Positions 23,393 to 31,304 of a stretch of DNA of 34,064 nucleotides are shown one piece after another. Every line of letters starts with the position of its first letter. Within the stretch, counting starts at the first letter, position 1. Source of the DNA: Acidobacteriota bacterium (GTDB lineage: Bacteria > Acidobacteriota > Terriglobia > Bryobacterales > UBA6623); NCBI GenBank assembly GCA_027624045.1, contig JAQBUE010000038.1, positions 1 through 34,064 on the forward strand, in the 5' to 3' direction. The position numbers were made by a program, and so were the translations under genes. A model generated the notes under the pieces. That model saw only the letters and a list, made by a program, of their open reading frames with translations. It made no database searches and was not told the DNA's origin.

Positions 23393-23821
23393 CTAATCAC
23401 GTTCACCCGGCGACCGCCGGTCGGTCTTCCTCACAGATCGCTGTTTCTTTTCGGCGAGCCGGTTCTCGGCAACGTGCTTCGGCGCCCGCGTCTTCTTTCG
23501 GATTATGGGCGGTTTGATAGCCTCCCGGATAATCTCCGCGAGTTTCTCTCTCGCATCCTCGCGATTGCGCGATTGGTCGCGGGTGCGCGTGGAGATAACG
23601 AGGAGTTCGCCTTCCGTAGTGAGGCGGTTGGCCAGCTTTCTGAGTAGACGGCGGCGCTCTATCTCAGTGAGTACGGCGCTGTCGGCGGGCGTCCAACGGA
23701 TGTCGACCTTGGTTGCGACTTTGTTGACGTTCTGTCCACCGGGCCCGCCCGAGCGTGCGAACGAGATGCTCAGTTCCGCGGCGGGAATCGTTAGTTGGTC
23801 GTTGATGGGCAGGTCGTCCAT
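23393..23821 (-). CDS. arfB: Alternative ribosome-rescue factor ArfB (peptidyl-tRNA hydrolase)
   Basis: A 142-residue release-factor-like protein that frees ribosomes stalled at the end of broken messages by hydrolysing the peptidyl-tRNA. It has the catalytic GGQ (residues 28-30) in ARSGGPGGQNVNKVATKVDI and the basic C-terminal tail that enters the empty mRNA channel: PPIIRKKTRAPKHVAENRLA and EKKQRSVRKTDRR. The ATG at 23821 gives the family's normal short N-terminus before TIPAAEL. An upstream GTG at 23860 has a GAGG five bases before it and would add 13 residues, so the start is open. The gene is divergent from blaI; the two share about 100 bases of control region. Confidence 0.9.
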   Translation of the reverse strand: MDDLPINDQLTIPAAELSISFARSGGPGGQNVNKVATKVDIRWTPADSAVLTEIERRRLLRKLANRLTTEGELLVISTRTRDQSRNREDAREKLAEIIREAIKPPIIRKKTRAPKHVAENRLAEKKQRSVRKTDRRSPGERD

Positions 23822-23880
23822 GGAGCGGTCAGGCCTCGATCTGATTGTAAGCTCACGCACGAACCTCGATCAGAGCGCTC

Positions 23881-23916
23881 TTGACATCCGCATTAAGTAA
23901 TACTAAGGTATTAGTA
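23881..23916 (+). promoter_or_regulatory. blaI promoter with overlapping BlaI operator
   Basis: TTGACA (23881-23886), a 17-base spacer and TAAGGT (23904-23909) form a promoter whose start would be a few bases before the ATG at 23920. Across the -10 lie two overlapping perfect palindromes: TAATAC-taag-GTATTA (23898-23913) and TACTAA-ggta-TTAGTA (23901-23916). BlaI/MecI repressors bind such T/A-rich dyads as dimers, so this is likely the autoregulatory operator of blaI and the M56 gene. Confidence 0.65.
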
Positions 23917-23919
23917 CGC

Positions 23920-24297
23920 ATGAAGCCGAAAGCGAAAGTCCTCACGGGGCAGGAACTCCAAATCATGAAGATCGTCTGGGCCGCGGGCCCCGCGACGGTT
24001 CGGGATGTTTACGAAACATTCCGGGAAAAACGGACGATCGCCTATACGTCGGTCATGACGATCATGAACATCCTGGTCGACAAGAAGCATCTCAAAAAGA
24101 AGACCGTCGACAGGGTATTTACATACGAGCCCACGCGGCCGAAGGAGAAGGTGATCGCGGCCCTGGTCAAGGAGTTCGTCGGAAGAGTCTTCGATGGCTC
24201 GGCGCGGCCGCTGCTGGTTCAGCTTGTCGAAGACCGCCATGTGAGCGACAAGGATTTGCGGGACATCGAGCGCCTGATCGAGGAGAAATCGAAATGA
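23920..24297 (+). CDS. blaI: BlaI/MecI-family transcriptional repressor
   Basis: A 125-residue winged-helix repressor. The N-terminal half shows the family pattern LTGQELQIMKIVWAAGPATV, then RDVYETFREKRTIAYTSVMT, followed by IMNILVDKKHLKKKTVDRVFTYEP (wing). The C-terminal helices form the dimer part. In the classical system the membrane sensor protease, once activated, leads to cleavage of BlaI and release of its operators. Here the M56 gene overlaps by ATGA (24294-24297), the standard pairing. In Acidobacteriota many such pairs are not tied to beta-lactamases, and none is seen here, so the regulated genes are unknown. The ATG at 23920 is favoured over a TTG at 23881, which lies in the promoter. 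The gene is probably leaderless. Confidence 0.9.
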   Translation: MKPKAKVLTGQELQIMKIVWAAGPATVRDVYETFREKRTIAYTSVMTIMNILVDKKHLKKKTVDRVFTYEPTRPKEKVIAALVKEFVGRVFDGSARPLLVQLVEDRHVSDKDLRDIERLIEEKSK

Positions 24298-25511
24298 CGG
24301 GAGAGCTTCTGAATCTGGTGGATTACTTCTGTCAAGTCGTGATACTGGTGGCCGCCGCCGGCCTGCTGCCTCTGTTGTTTGGCGTACGGGACCCGCGAGT
24401 GCAGTTGCGGTATTGGCAGTTCGTATTGCTGGCTTGCCTGCTGCTGCCCGCGCTACAGCCCTGGTACGCACCGGACGCGATCGCGGCTTCCGGGTTCACA
24501 GTCGCCATGTCGTCGGCCGCCGCTGTGCCCGCGGCTGGGGGCTACTCCTGGGCAATGGTTGCGTGGGCTCTGCTGGCGGCCGGCGCAGTCGCGCGATTGT
24601 CGTGGCTGGGGCTCGGCTTGCTGCGTCTCCGCGTGCTACGTAGGCGGGCCCGGCCGATGCCCGAGCTGGTGCAAGGGCCGCGGGAAGTCGCGGTCCGCCT
24701 CTCGCCCGATGTCGATGGGCCGGTGACATTTGGTTGGCGGCGTCCCGTCGTTTTGTTGCCGCAAGCGTTTCTCGAATCCGGCGCTGATACACAGCGGGCC
24801 ATGCTCACCCACGAGCTGATTCACGTCGAGCGCCGCGACTGGCTCTGGACGGTGGGCGAAGAAGTCGTGCGCGGACTGCTGTGGTTCCATCCCGCGATCG
24901 GATGGCTGATCGGGCGCATTCAACTGGCGCGCGAGCAGGTTGTGGATCGTGAAGTCGTCAGGCGGACCGGCTCGCGGGAGGCTTATCTACGGGCGCTGGT
25001 TGAGATCACGAAGGCGAGGCTGTCACCCGCCATCGTAGCGGCTCCGGCGTTCTTGCGCGGGCGGCATTTCAAGACACGTATCAAAACCCTATTGGAGGAT
25101 ATTTCTATGACGAAGTGGCGGTTAGCGGTTTCGACGGTTGGCATGGCGGCTTTGCTTGCGGCGGCGGCGGTTGTTTCGGTCTCCTATTTCCCGCTGCGGG
25201 CGGCCCCTCAGGTGCATCGAGTCGGCGACGGCGTATCAGCGCCGCGATTGGTCAAGAAGGTAGAGCCGAGCTATACCGAGGAGGCTAAGGAAGCGAACCT
25301 GCAGGGAACCGTGGAGATGGCCACCGAGATCTGGCCCGACGGCAAGGCGCATGCAATCGAAGTGATTCGCGGTCTCGGGAAGGGCCTGGATGAGCAGGCC
25401 GTGAAGGCCGTCGAGCAGTGGGAGTTTGAGTCCGCTATGAAAGACGGCCAGGCGGTGAAAGTCAGGGCCACGATCGAAGTGACCTTCCGTTTGTTCCCAG
25501 ACGACCTTTAA
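24294..25511 (+). CDS. BlaR1-like M56 sensor protease with C-terminal TonB domain
   Basis: A 405-residue inner-membrane zinc protease. The N-terminal membrane part spans four helices, roughly 12-30, 41-57, 84-105 and 275-299. The zinc site lies between the third and fourth: HELIH (173-177) with a third ligand probably Glu214 in LAREQVVDRE. In place of the penicillin-binding sensor of BlaR1, the periplasmic tail (about 318-405) is a TonB C-terminal domain: PRLVKKVEPSYTEEAKEANL, then GTVEMATEIWPDGKAHAIEV and later AVKAVEQWEF. TonB-type tails bind outer-membrane transporters, so the sensed signal may come from the envelope. This M56-TonB fusion is frequent in Acidobacteriota as far as I recall. 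ATGA overlap with blaI shows they are one unit. Confidence 0.9.
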   Translation: MTGELLNLVDYFCQVVILVAAAGLLPLLFGVRDPRVQLRYWQFVLLACLLLPALQPWYAPDAIAASGFTVAMSSAAAVPAAGGYSWAMVAWALLAAGAVARLSWLGLGLLRLRVLRRRARPMPELVQGPREVAVRLSPDVDGPVTFGWRRPVVLLPQAFLESGADTQRAMLTHELIHVERRDWLWTVGEEVVRGLLWFHPAIGWLIGRIQLAREQVVDREVVRRTGSREAYLRALVEITKARLSPAIVAAPAFLRGRHFKTRIKTLLEDISMTKWRLAVSTVGMAALLAAAAVVSVSYFPLRAAPQVHRVGDGVSAPRLVKKVEPSYTEEAKEANLQGTVEMATEIWPDGKAHAIEVIRGLGKGLDEQAVKAVEQWEFESAMKDGQAVKVRATIEVTFRLFPDDL

Positions 25512-25555
25512 CCATGGCGCGGCGGTCCAAACTTCCCAACCTGAAGGGTTTGAGG

Positions 25556-27331
25556 CTAGGGCCGCAGCCTTTTCGCCAGCCATACGATGTACGCCGCGTT
25601 GCGCCGCCGAATCTCAGACACCAAATTCGCGGGCAACTCATCGATCTTCTCTTTGAAGAATCGCGTATCTCCATCCGGCGCATCCCGGTCGCGTGTTCCG
25701 ACAAGATTGCCGATCCAGAAAACGAGAAACAAGTTGCCATCCACGCGCCCGCTATCGCGGTCGCCCAGGTAGTATTCAAGGCCCTTGGCTTTATAGACTT
25801 CCGCCAGTTCGCTTTCCTCCCCAAACGCGTTTTGCGAAGCGAACTCGCGGCAGCGGTCAACCATGCGTTTGTAAAGCGCGCGCCACGGGCTGCCCTCCGG
25901 CTGCTCGGAAAGCACGTCGAGCAGTTGCAACTGAAGTTCGCCAGAAATCTTGTAGTTCACGCGGCCCGCTGTCGCCTGGCCGATCATCTCAAGCACCCTT
26001 GCCTGCTTTCCGCTGCCCGAGTGAATGCTCAACGTGCCGTCAAAGTGTCGCGCCACGGCGGCCAGTTCGCGCACACGCCCGGCCAGTTCCGCGACCGGAT
26101 CGCCGCCGAACTTACCCTCGACCGCCGGCACAAGTTCAGGCCACATCTTGTGAGCGGCGTAGTCCTTCAGCGGCCCCAACTCCTCCGGGTACGCTTGGCG
26201 CTTCTTGAAACCGAGGTTGGGCGGCACCAGGCCGGCCGGGCGTCCGCGCTCCCGCAGCCAGTGCATGTAAAAGAACAGTTCCTCCGGCGTGGTCAGCGTC
26301 GCGGCCTCATCAATCGAAGGTTCGAAGTCGAATTCCGCCCCTGATTTCTGCTCGCGAATGAAGTCGTAGAGCTGCTCGTTGAGCTTTAAACTTTCACTGA
26401 ATTTCACGGCCAGACGGCGCACCTGCGGCGGCGTGAAATCATAGCTGTATTCCTCGACCCGTTTCGGCGCGGCGAACTCGTTCAGCAGCCAGCCCTGCTC
26501 GTCATCGGTCAGCTTTTCGGCGAACGCATCGTCTACTTGCGCGTCTGTCCAAGCATTGGGATGCCGTGTGTCTGCCTCAAGTTGAAACAGCCGCGACGTA
26601 TCGGTCGTGAACTTCGTGTATCCCGCGGCACGCCGAATCGCTTCTTCGGTGGCCTCGATCGAGGCGGCAATCTCAGAGGGATGCGCCCCGCTCACGATGA
26701 AGTGATCGGCCTCAGCCGAATACCCGTGACGCCAACCCGCGCGAACCGCCGCCCACAATCCGCTGTGATACAGATGTTCGATCGACACACGCGTATGGCC
26801 GATCTGGGTCGGGTCCTCGCCGTCGCGCGCCGCAATCGCCTCGTCAATCGTCATCTCGCGGGTCGCCGAAAGCTGCACGGTGCTAGCCATGTTCACGCCG
26901 GTCTCATCCAGCACCCGTCCGAAGGCGTCAAACACAGCCGGTAGAGAGATCTCGGGATGCCGATTCCCTGTTGCCACCGCCGGAAGATCCTTCTGTGGCC
27001 GCGGTAGGAATCGGGCGTCCTTCGCCGCCATGTCGCGGACCGTTTCGCGGTCAGTGGAGCCAAATGGCTGCTCTTGAATCTGAACCTCGCCTCCCGAGGT
27101 GCGCGTAAAAGTCAGCAGAGCGGACTTCTTCTCATCGTCGCCACGATCCCCGACCAGATAGAGCGTGGCCTCGTCGTTTGGGTCACGTGTCAGCGATCCG
27201 AAGTGAAACCGCCAAGCAGCATCCGCTGGCCCGGCCGTCTTCGAGACCTGCTCGCGCAACTCGTCATCGAGTGCATGACTGGAAACTTCACGGAATAGAA
27301 TCTGTCCTAACTCATTTAAGTTGTGGCTCAT
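25556..27331 (-). CDS. Tagaturonate-epimerase-like (UxaE family) protein
   Basis: A 591-residue cytoplasmic protein without a signal peptide. It matches the UxaE (tagaturonate/fructuronate epimerase) family in the blocks I can recall: RHGYSAEADHFI (the GY-x-x-x-ADH metal segment), FTTDTSRLF (aspartate kept), DFEPSIDEAATLTTPEELFF and SIHSGSGKQARVLEMIG (the SLHSGS-K segment), followed by a K-x-SG loop. UxaE converts tagaturonate and fructuronate during hexuronate breakdown with a divalent metal. Proteins of this length are longer than the Thermotoga enzyme, so the exact substrate may differ. Start: two ATGs stand side by side (27334 and 27331) after GAGG; the second has better spacing. It stands alone and converges on the M56 gene. 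Confidence 0.65.
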   Translation of the reverse strand: MSHNLNELGQILFREVSSHALDDELREQVSKTAGPADAAWRFHFGSLTRDPNDEATLYLVGDRGDDEKKSALLTFTRTSGGEVQIQEQPFGSTDRETVRDMAAKDARFLPRPQKDLPAVATGNRHPEISLPAVFDAFGRVLDETGVNMASTVQLSATREMTIDEAIAARDGEDPTQIGHTRVSIEHLYHSGLWAAVRAGWRHGYSAEADHFIVSGAHPSEIAASIEATEEAIRRAAGYTKFTTDTSRLFQLEADTRHPNAWTDAQVDDAFAEKLTDDEQGWLLNEFAAPKRVEEYSYDFTPPQVRRLAVKFSESLKLNEQLYDFIREQKSGAEFDFEPSIDEAATLTTPEELFFYMHWLRERGRPAGLVPPNLGFKKRQAYPEELGPLKDYAAHKMWPELVPAVEGKFGGDPVAELAGRVRELAAVARHFDGTLSIHSGSGKQARVLEMIGQATAGRVNYKISGELQLQLLDVLSEQPEGSPWRALYKRMVDRCREFASQNAFGEESELAEVYKAKGLEYYLGDRDSGRVDGNLFLVFWIGNLVGTRDRDAPDGDTRFFKEKIDELPANLVSEIRRRNAAYIVWLAKRLRP

Positions 27332-27490
27332 CATTTCCTCACTGCGAATCTGCGCCGGATGTGGCCTTGCAAGCCGCTTCTGAAGACCGCCTCCATCAAT
27401 GCAACGCGTCCGGCTGCGTGCTCGTCTACCGGGAAGAGGGTCCTGGATTCTGACATACTGGGTGGGCCCCAGGCAATTTTGCTCCGATCG

Positions 27491-28792
27491 ATGAAACTCT
27501 TCTTCCTCAGTCTGTTCGCGGCCTTGTTCGGCGTCGTCGCGGCACCGCAATCAGCCGTCCCCGCCGCTGGGGAAGCCCCGTCTAAAGCCTCGGCCGCCAA
27601 CGAAAAGTACGCTCTTCGAGAGATCCGCATCGTTGGCAACGACAACTTTCCGTCAGAAGACATCATCAAGATCCTTGGCCTCGAAATCGGACAAATGGTG
27701 CAGCAGGCCGACTTCCAGAATGCCGTCGCCAAGCTCGACAGCACCGGCGTCTTCGAAGGCTACGAGTTCCGCTTCGGCCCCAAGGGCGACGGCTACGCCG
27801 TAACATTTACGGTACAGGAAGTGCCCGAGCTGTATAGCGTACGCTTCGAAGGCATTGACATGCCCGATGACCAGGTCCGTGCGCGACTTCGCGCCGAAAT
27901 CCCCCTCTTCGGCCCCAAAGTGCCGCCAACCGGCATTATGGCCAAGCGCATCGGCGATGCTCTGCAACAGATTTGGATCGAACAAGGCAACGAGACCAAG
28001 ATTGTCGGTGACATCAATTTCGTCAGCGAAAACGAACTCGAGATGCTCTATAAGCCCGAGGGCGTGATGCAGAACGTCGCCTTCACAAAGTTCGAGAATG
28101 CAAGTGTGATCGCTTCGCTTGTTCTACAGCAGAAGTTCAACAGCGTGGCGATGGGTGTTACCTATAGCGAACAGCGGATTGAAGAACTCCTGAAATACAA
28201 TATGAAGCCGCTCTACGAGGCGGTCGGCCGCCTTGAGGTCAAATTCTGCCCCTGCACCGCCGAGCCCGACTCCGATAGCAAGGGTTTAGTCGTCACGGTC
28301 CATGTGGAAGAAGGCCCTGAATACAAGTTTGGCGAGATCACACCGCCGCAAAGCAGCTTCATCAAACCCGAAGACATCGGCAAACTGATCAAGTTCGCGC
28401 CCGGCGATACCGCGAATCTGTCACTCGTCAACGAAGCGCTCAAACGCTACGAAGAGCAGTTCAAGGGCAACGGCTTCATGAATGTCCGCAGCCAATACGA
28501 CGCCAAGCCCAACGCCGAGAAGAAGATCGTCGACATCGCCCTACAGCTCGATCCTGGCGACCGCTATCTGTTTGGCAAACTCGAAATCGAGGGTCTGGAC
28601 ATCATTGCGGAGGCCACGATCCGAAAGCGTTGGGGACTCAAGCCCGGTGAGCCGTTCAACCAAAACTATCCCGCGATCTTCCTGAACCGTATTCGCGGCG
28701 ACAACATGTTCGACAACTTGCAGACAACCGACTGGCGCATGAAGGCCGACGAGGCCACCAAGACTATTGATGTTCATCTCACTTTTAAGTAA
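27491..28792 (+). CDS. Exported multi-POTRA protein without a beta-barrel
   Basis: A 433-residue exported protein. After a signal peptide (MKLFFLSLFAALFGVVAAPQ) come several POTRA-like repeats, the chaperone-like modules that precede the barrels of BamA, TamA and two-partner secretion transporters. The clearest are at about 40-110 (ALREIRIVGNDNFPSEDIIK, then ILGLEIGQ) and about 355-432 (LFGKLEIEGLDIIAEATIRK, ending in KTIDVHLTFK). Weaker ones lie at about 113-180 and 275-355. The protein stops exactly where a barrel would begin. Its only two cysteines form C253-P-C255. The ATG at 27491 starts the signal peptide; longer in-frame starts are rejected. It overlaps the metalloprotease gene by 23 bases. 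It may be a periplasmic adaptor or holdase for outer-membrane assembly. Confidence 0.8.
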   Translation: MKLFFLSLFAALFGVVAAPQSAVPAAGEAPSKASAANEKYALREIRIVGNDNFPSEDIIKILGLEIGQMVQQADFQNAVAKLDSTGVFEGYEFRFGPKGDGYAVTFTVQEVPELYSVRFEGIDMPDDQVRARLRAEIPLFGPKVPPTGIMAKRIGDALQQIWIEQGNETKIVGDINFVSENELEMLYKPEGVMQNVAFTKFENASVIASLVLQQKFNSVAMGVTYSEQRIEELLKYNMKPLYEAVGRLEVKFCPCTAEPDSDSKGLVVTVHVEEGPEYKFGEITPPQSSFIKPEDIGKLIKFAPGDTANLSLVNEALKRYEEQFKGNGFMNVRSQYDAKPNAEKKIVDIALQLDPGDRYLFGKLEIEGLDIIAEATIRKRWGLKPGEPFNQNYPAIFLNRIRGDNMFDNLQTTDWRMKADEATKTIDVHLTFK

Positions 28793-30074
28793 ACGCTTGC
28801 GGGGCCTTTGCGCCGCGCCTGCCCTTCTTGCGCTCGCCCTCGGCGCGCTCGCCCTTGCCGCGCCTGCCCGTGCCCAGGAAGGCGAACTCACCGCCCAGCA
28901 GAGCGAAGAACTTTTCTCGCAGGTCGACGGCATGCTCGCGACTCTCACCGAGATCACAGGCCTCACGCCCCGTAAACCCATCCCTCGCGAGATACTGACG
29001 CGAGAGCAGATCCGCGACCTCATTGAGGTGCGCATCGCCGAGGACAGCAACCCTGAAAAGATCCGCCGCGAAGAGCTGTTTCTGCGACTCTTCGGTTTCG
29101 TTGGGGATGACTTCGACTTAAAGAGCGAGGTCGTCGAGGTGCTTGCCGAGCAAGCCACGGCGCTATACGACTTTCAGACGAGAAAATTGTACATGGCCAC
29201 CTGGACGCCGGCCGACATGCAGGAGTTCGCGCTCGTGCACGAGCTGGCGCACGCTCTCGCCGACCAGCACTTCAATCTTGGCAAGTTCGTTAAGGGCGCT
29301 AAGACTTCCGAGCAGGATATCGCCCGCGCTGCCGTCATGGAAGGCCAGGCGTCGTGGCTCATGACCGAGTACGTGATGCGGCAGGGCAACCGCTCGATGG
29401 TCGGGAATCGCCTGCTCGCTGTCGCCGCGTCCAGTACTTCTAAAATCGAAGCCGACCGCTTCCCGGTCTTTGCCAACGCGCCCTTGTTTCTGCGCGAGAC
29501 GATGCTGTTTCCCTACGCCGAAGGACTCATGTTTCAGCAGGCCGTCATTGACAGACTGGGCGAAGACGCCTTCGCCGAAGTCTTTCGGAACCCCCCGGCG
29601 AACTCGCAACACATTCTCAACCCCGAGACCTACTTGGCCGGTCGGCAAACGGCGTCCCTCGCGCTTCCGGCCGTCAAGCTGCCCAGGGGCTTCCGGCGTA
29701 TCCATGAGGGCGAGATCGGCCAGCTCGATCATCGCATCCTGCTCAACCAATACGTCTCGCAGGAGGTAGCAGACGACCTCTCACCCCGTTGGCGCGGTGG
29801 ACGCTACGAGATTCACGAACACAAGAAGACACGCCAAGCCGTGCTTACTTATGCCGTTCGTTGGGAAACGCCGGAGGATGCCGCCCGCTACCTCGATCTT
29901 TACAAGATGATCTGCGCGAAGAAATGGGGCGGCGTCGAGTTTGACAAAGAGACCGACACGGAAGCCTCCGGCCGCGCCGCGGGACGCCGTTTTCGTCTCT
30001 CCCGGAACGGAACGGTGTTTACTAGCGTCGAAGGTTTAGGGGATGATACAGTGAAGTCATCGTCGGCACAGTAG
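28770..30074 (+). CDS. Exported zinc metalloprotease-like protein (HEXXH)
   Basis: A 434-residue protein with a long alanine/leucine-rich signal peptide ending APARAQ. The zinc-binding motif HELAH (157-161) sits in FALVHELAHALADQHFNLGK, and a likely third ligand, Glu191, lies 30 residues on in ARAAVMEGQASWLMTEY. This spacing and the AL-x-DQHF phrase match a group of poorly characterised bacterial surface or periplasmic metallopeptidases. The N-terminal 110 residues are helical and may be a propeptide or substrate-recognition part. Translation is coupled to the POTRA gene by a 23-base overlap; the ATG at 28770 is preferred to a TTG one codon earlier. Two TlpA-like genes follow at short gaps. 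Probable role: turnover of misfolded envelope proteins, inferred from context. Confidence 0.8.
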   Translation: MFISLLSKRLRGLCAAPALLALALGALALAAPARAQEGELTAQQSEELFSQVDGMLATLTEITGLTPRKPIPREILTREQIRDLIEVRIAEDSNPEKIRREELFLRLFGFVGDDFDLKSEVVEVLAEQATALYDFQTRKLYMATWTPADMQEFALVHELAHALADQHFNLGKFVKGAKTSEQDIARAAVMEGQASWLMTEYVMRQGNRSMVGNRLLAVAASSTSKIEADRFPVFANAPLFLRETMLFPYAEGLMFQQAVIDRLGEDAFAEVFRNPPANSQHILNPETYLAGRQTASLALPAVKLPRGFRRIHEGEIGQLDHRILLNQYVSQEVADDLSPRWRGGRYEIHEHKKTRQAVLTYAVRWETPEDAARYLDLYKMICAKKWGGVEFDKETDTEASGRAAGRRFRLSRNGTVFTSVEGLGDDTVKSSSAQ

Positions 30075-30109
30075 CCGCCACAGGCCCGAAAACAAAAGGA
30101 AATCTGACC

Positions 30110-30652
30110 ATGGGGAACGTCACGCGATTTTTGACTATCAGCTTTCTCACTCTCTCTCTGTGTTTATCTCTTGGCGCGGGTGAGATTCCGCGCGAGGCGC
30201 CGCCGCTGAAGTTCACTACCATCGACGGCAACGCGATGAGCATGGCGGACCTTAAGGGTAAAGTGGTCGCCGTGATGTTTTTCCAGACTACCTGTCCCCA
30301 CTGTCAGAACACCACTCAGATCTTGAACCCGATCTACCAGCGGCTCAAGGACAAGGGTCTCGAGATCGTCGGTTTGGCAATCAACGAGTCCGCCGCCAGC
30401 GACATCGAGAGCTTCCGGCAGAAGTACGGCGCTCGATTTCCTCTTACCGTCTCCAGCCGCTTTGAATGTGCGCGCTACGCGGGCCTCTCGGTGATGGCGA
30501 AGTTCTACGTCCCTTACATGCTATTCGTCGATCGCAAGGGACAAATCCGTTACGAACATCAAGGCGGCGACAAAGCGTTCTTCAGTGATCAGGCCGCGAA
30601 TATCCAGTCGGAATTGGAAGCGCTGCTGAATGAACCCGCCAAGACCACTTAG
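30110..30652 (+). CDS. TlpA/ResA-like periplasmic thioredoxin (CPHC)
   Basis: A 180-residue thioredoxin-fold protein with a signal peptide (FLTISFLTLSLCLSLGAG). The redox motif is Cys62-Pro-His-Cys65 in MFFQTTCPHCQNTTQ, preceded by LKGKVVAVMF. The cis-proline turn is VPYMLFVDRKG. The extra N-terminal strand-turn and the AINESAASDIESFRQKYGAR insertion are typical of the TlpA/AhpC-TSA branch that reduces cytochrome c apoproteins or other periplasmic disulfides. A CPHC centre is that of DsbA and would favour an oxidising role. It lies 35 bases after the metalloprotease gene. An AAGGAAA site is present before the ATG. Confidence 0.87.
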   Translation: MGNVTRFLTISFLTLSLCLSLGAGEIPREAPPLKFTTIDGNAMSMADLKGKVVAVMFFQTTCPHCQNTTQILNPIYQRLKDKGLEIVGLAINESAASDIESFRQKYGARFPLTVSSRFECARYAGLSVMAKFYVPYMLFVDRKGQIRYEHQGGDKAFFSDQAANIQSELEALLNEPAKTT

Positions 30653-30674
30653 ATCAAGAAGCTCATAGGCCCCG

Positions 30675-31211
30675 ATGCTGACTATTTCCCAAGCTAGACG
30701 GCTGCCTCTGTTGTTAGCGGCCGCACTCGTTATTTCGCTTCCCGCCGCCGAGGCGCCTCGGCTTGCGCCGGTCCTTGAGATTCAAACCGTGGACGGTCAA
30801 CCCTTCCACCTGGACCAGCACAAAGGCAAAGTAGTCGTCGTCATGTTCATGTCGACAGGCTGTTCTCATTGCCACGCCGCGACGCAGGCCCTGAACGTGA
30901 TCTACGACGAGGCGAAATCGCGTGGGCTCGAGGTCATCGGCATCGCGACCAATCCCTCGGCGAAAGAAGAGATGGGGAGCTTCATCGAGCGCTTCGATCC
31001 GAAGTTCCCCATGTCGATTGGCTCTCGGTCGGAGTGGGCCGCGTTCGGAGGCTTTTCCGTGATGGCCCGCCCGCCTTACTATCCGCACATGCTCATCGTT
31101 GACCGCAAAGGAACGATCCGGGAAGAGCACAACGGCGTTGAGCGAAACTATTTCTCCTATCAGAATCTCAACCGCATCCTCGAAAAGTATCTTGTGGAAT
31201 CCGCTTCGTGA
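30675..31211 (+). CDS. TlpA/ResA-like periplasmic thioredoxin (CSHC), tandem paralogue
   Basis: A 178-residue second thioredoxin-fold protein with a signal peptide (LPLLLAAALVISLPAAEA). Its motif is Cys63-Ser-His-Cys66 in MFMSTGCSHCHAATQ, with a cis-proline turn YPHMLIVDRKG. It is clearly a diverged tandem duplicate of the gene 22 bases upstream: the same length, the same D-x-KGKVV and IVDRKG-x-IR-x-EH blocks and a matching insertion, but the middle C-x-x-C residues differ (SH instead of PH), which should change redox potential. The two may act as a couple, one oxidising and one reducing, or on different partners. Last gene of the four-gene export set. Confidence 0.87.
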   Translation: MLTISQARRLPLLLAAALVISLPAAEAPRLAPVLEIQTVDGQPFHLDQHKGKVVVVMFMSTGCSHCHAATQALNVIYDEAKSRGLEVIGIATNPSAKEEMGSFIERFDPKFPMSIGSRSEWAAFGGFSVMARPPYYPHMLIVDRKGTIREEHNGVERNYFSYQNLNRILEKYLVESAS

Positions 31212-31247
31212 GACGCGGCAGGTTTGCGGCTTGACCCTCTCAGCAGT

Positions 31248-31304
31248 GTGATGTTCTTATCCTTGTGACCCCGTTTTCCCTGTGACCGCGTTATTACTGT
31301 GACC
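31248..31304 (+). repeat. 17-bp tandem direct repeats
   Basis: GTGACC recurs at 31265, 31282 and 31299, exactly 17 bases apart, with a weaker copy GTGATG at 31248. The units share a GTGAcC-x-CgTT-pyrimidine pattern, and the last is partial. The GTG of the final unit is the start codon of the hydrolase gene. Confidence 0.7.

Noticed and set aside
31248..31304. CRISPR array
   Set aside because: Units are 17 bases end to end without spacers, and no cas gene is near.
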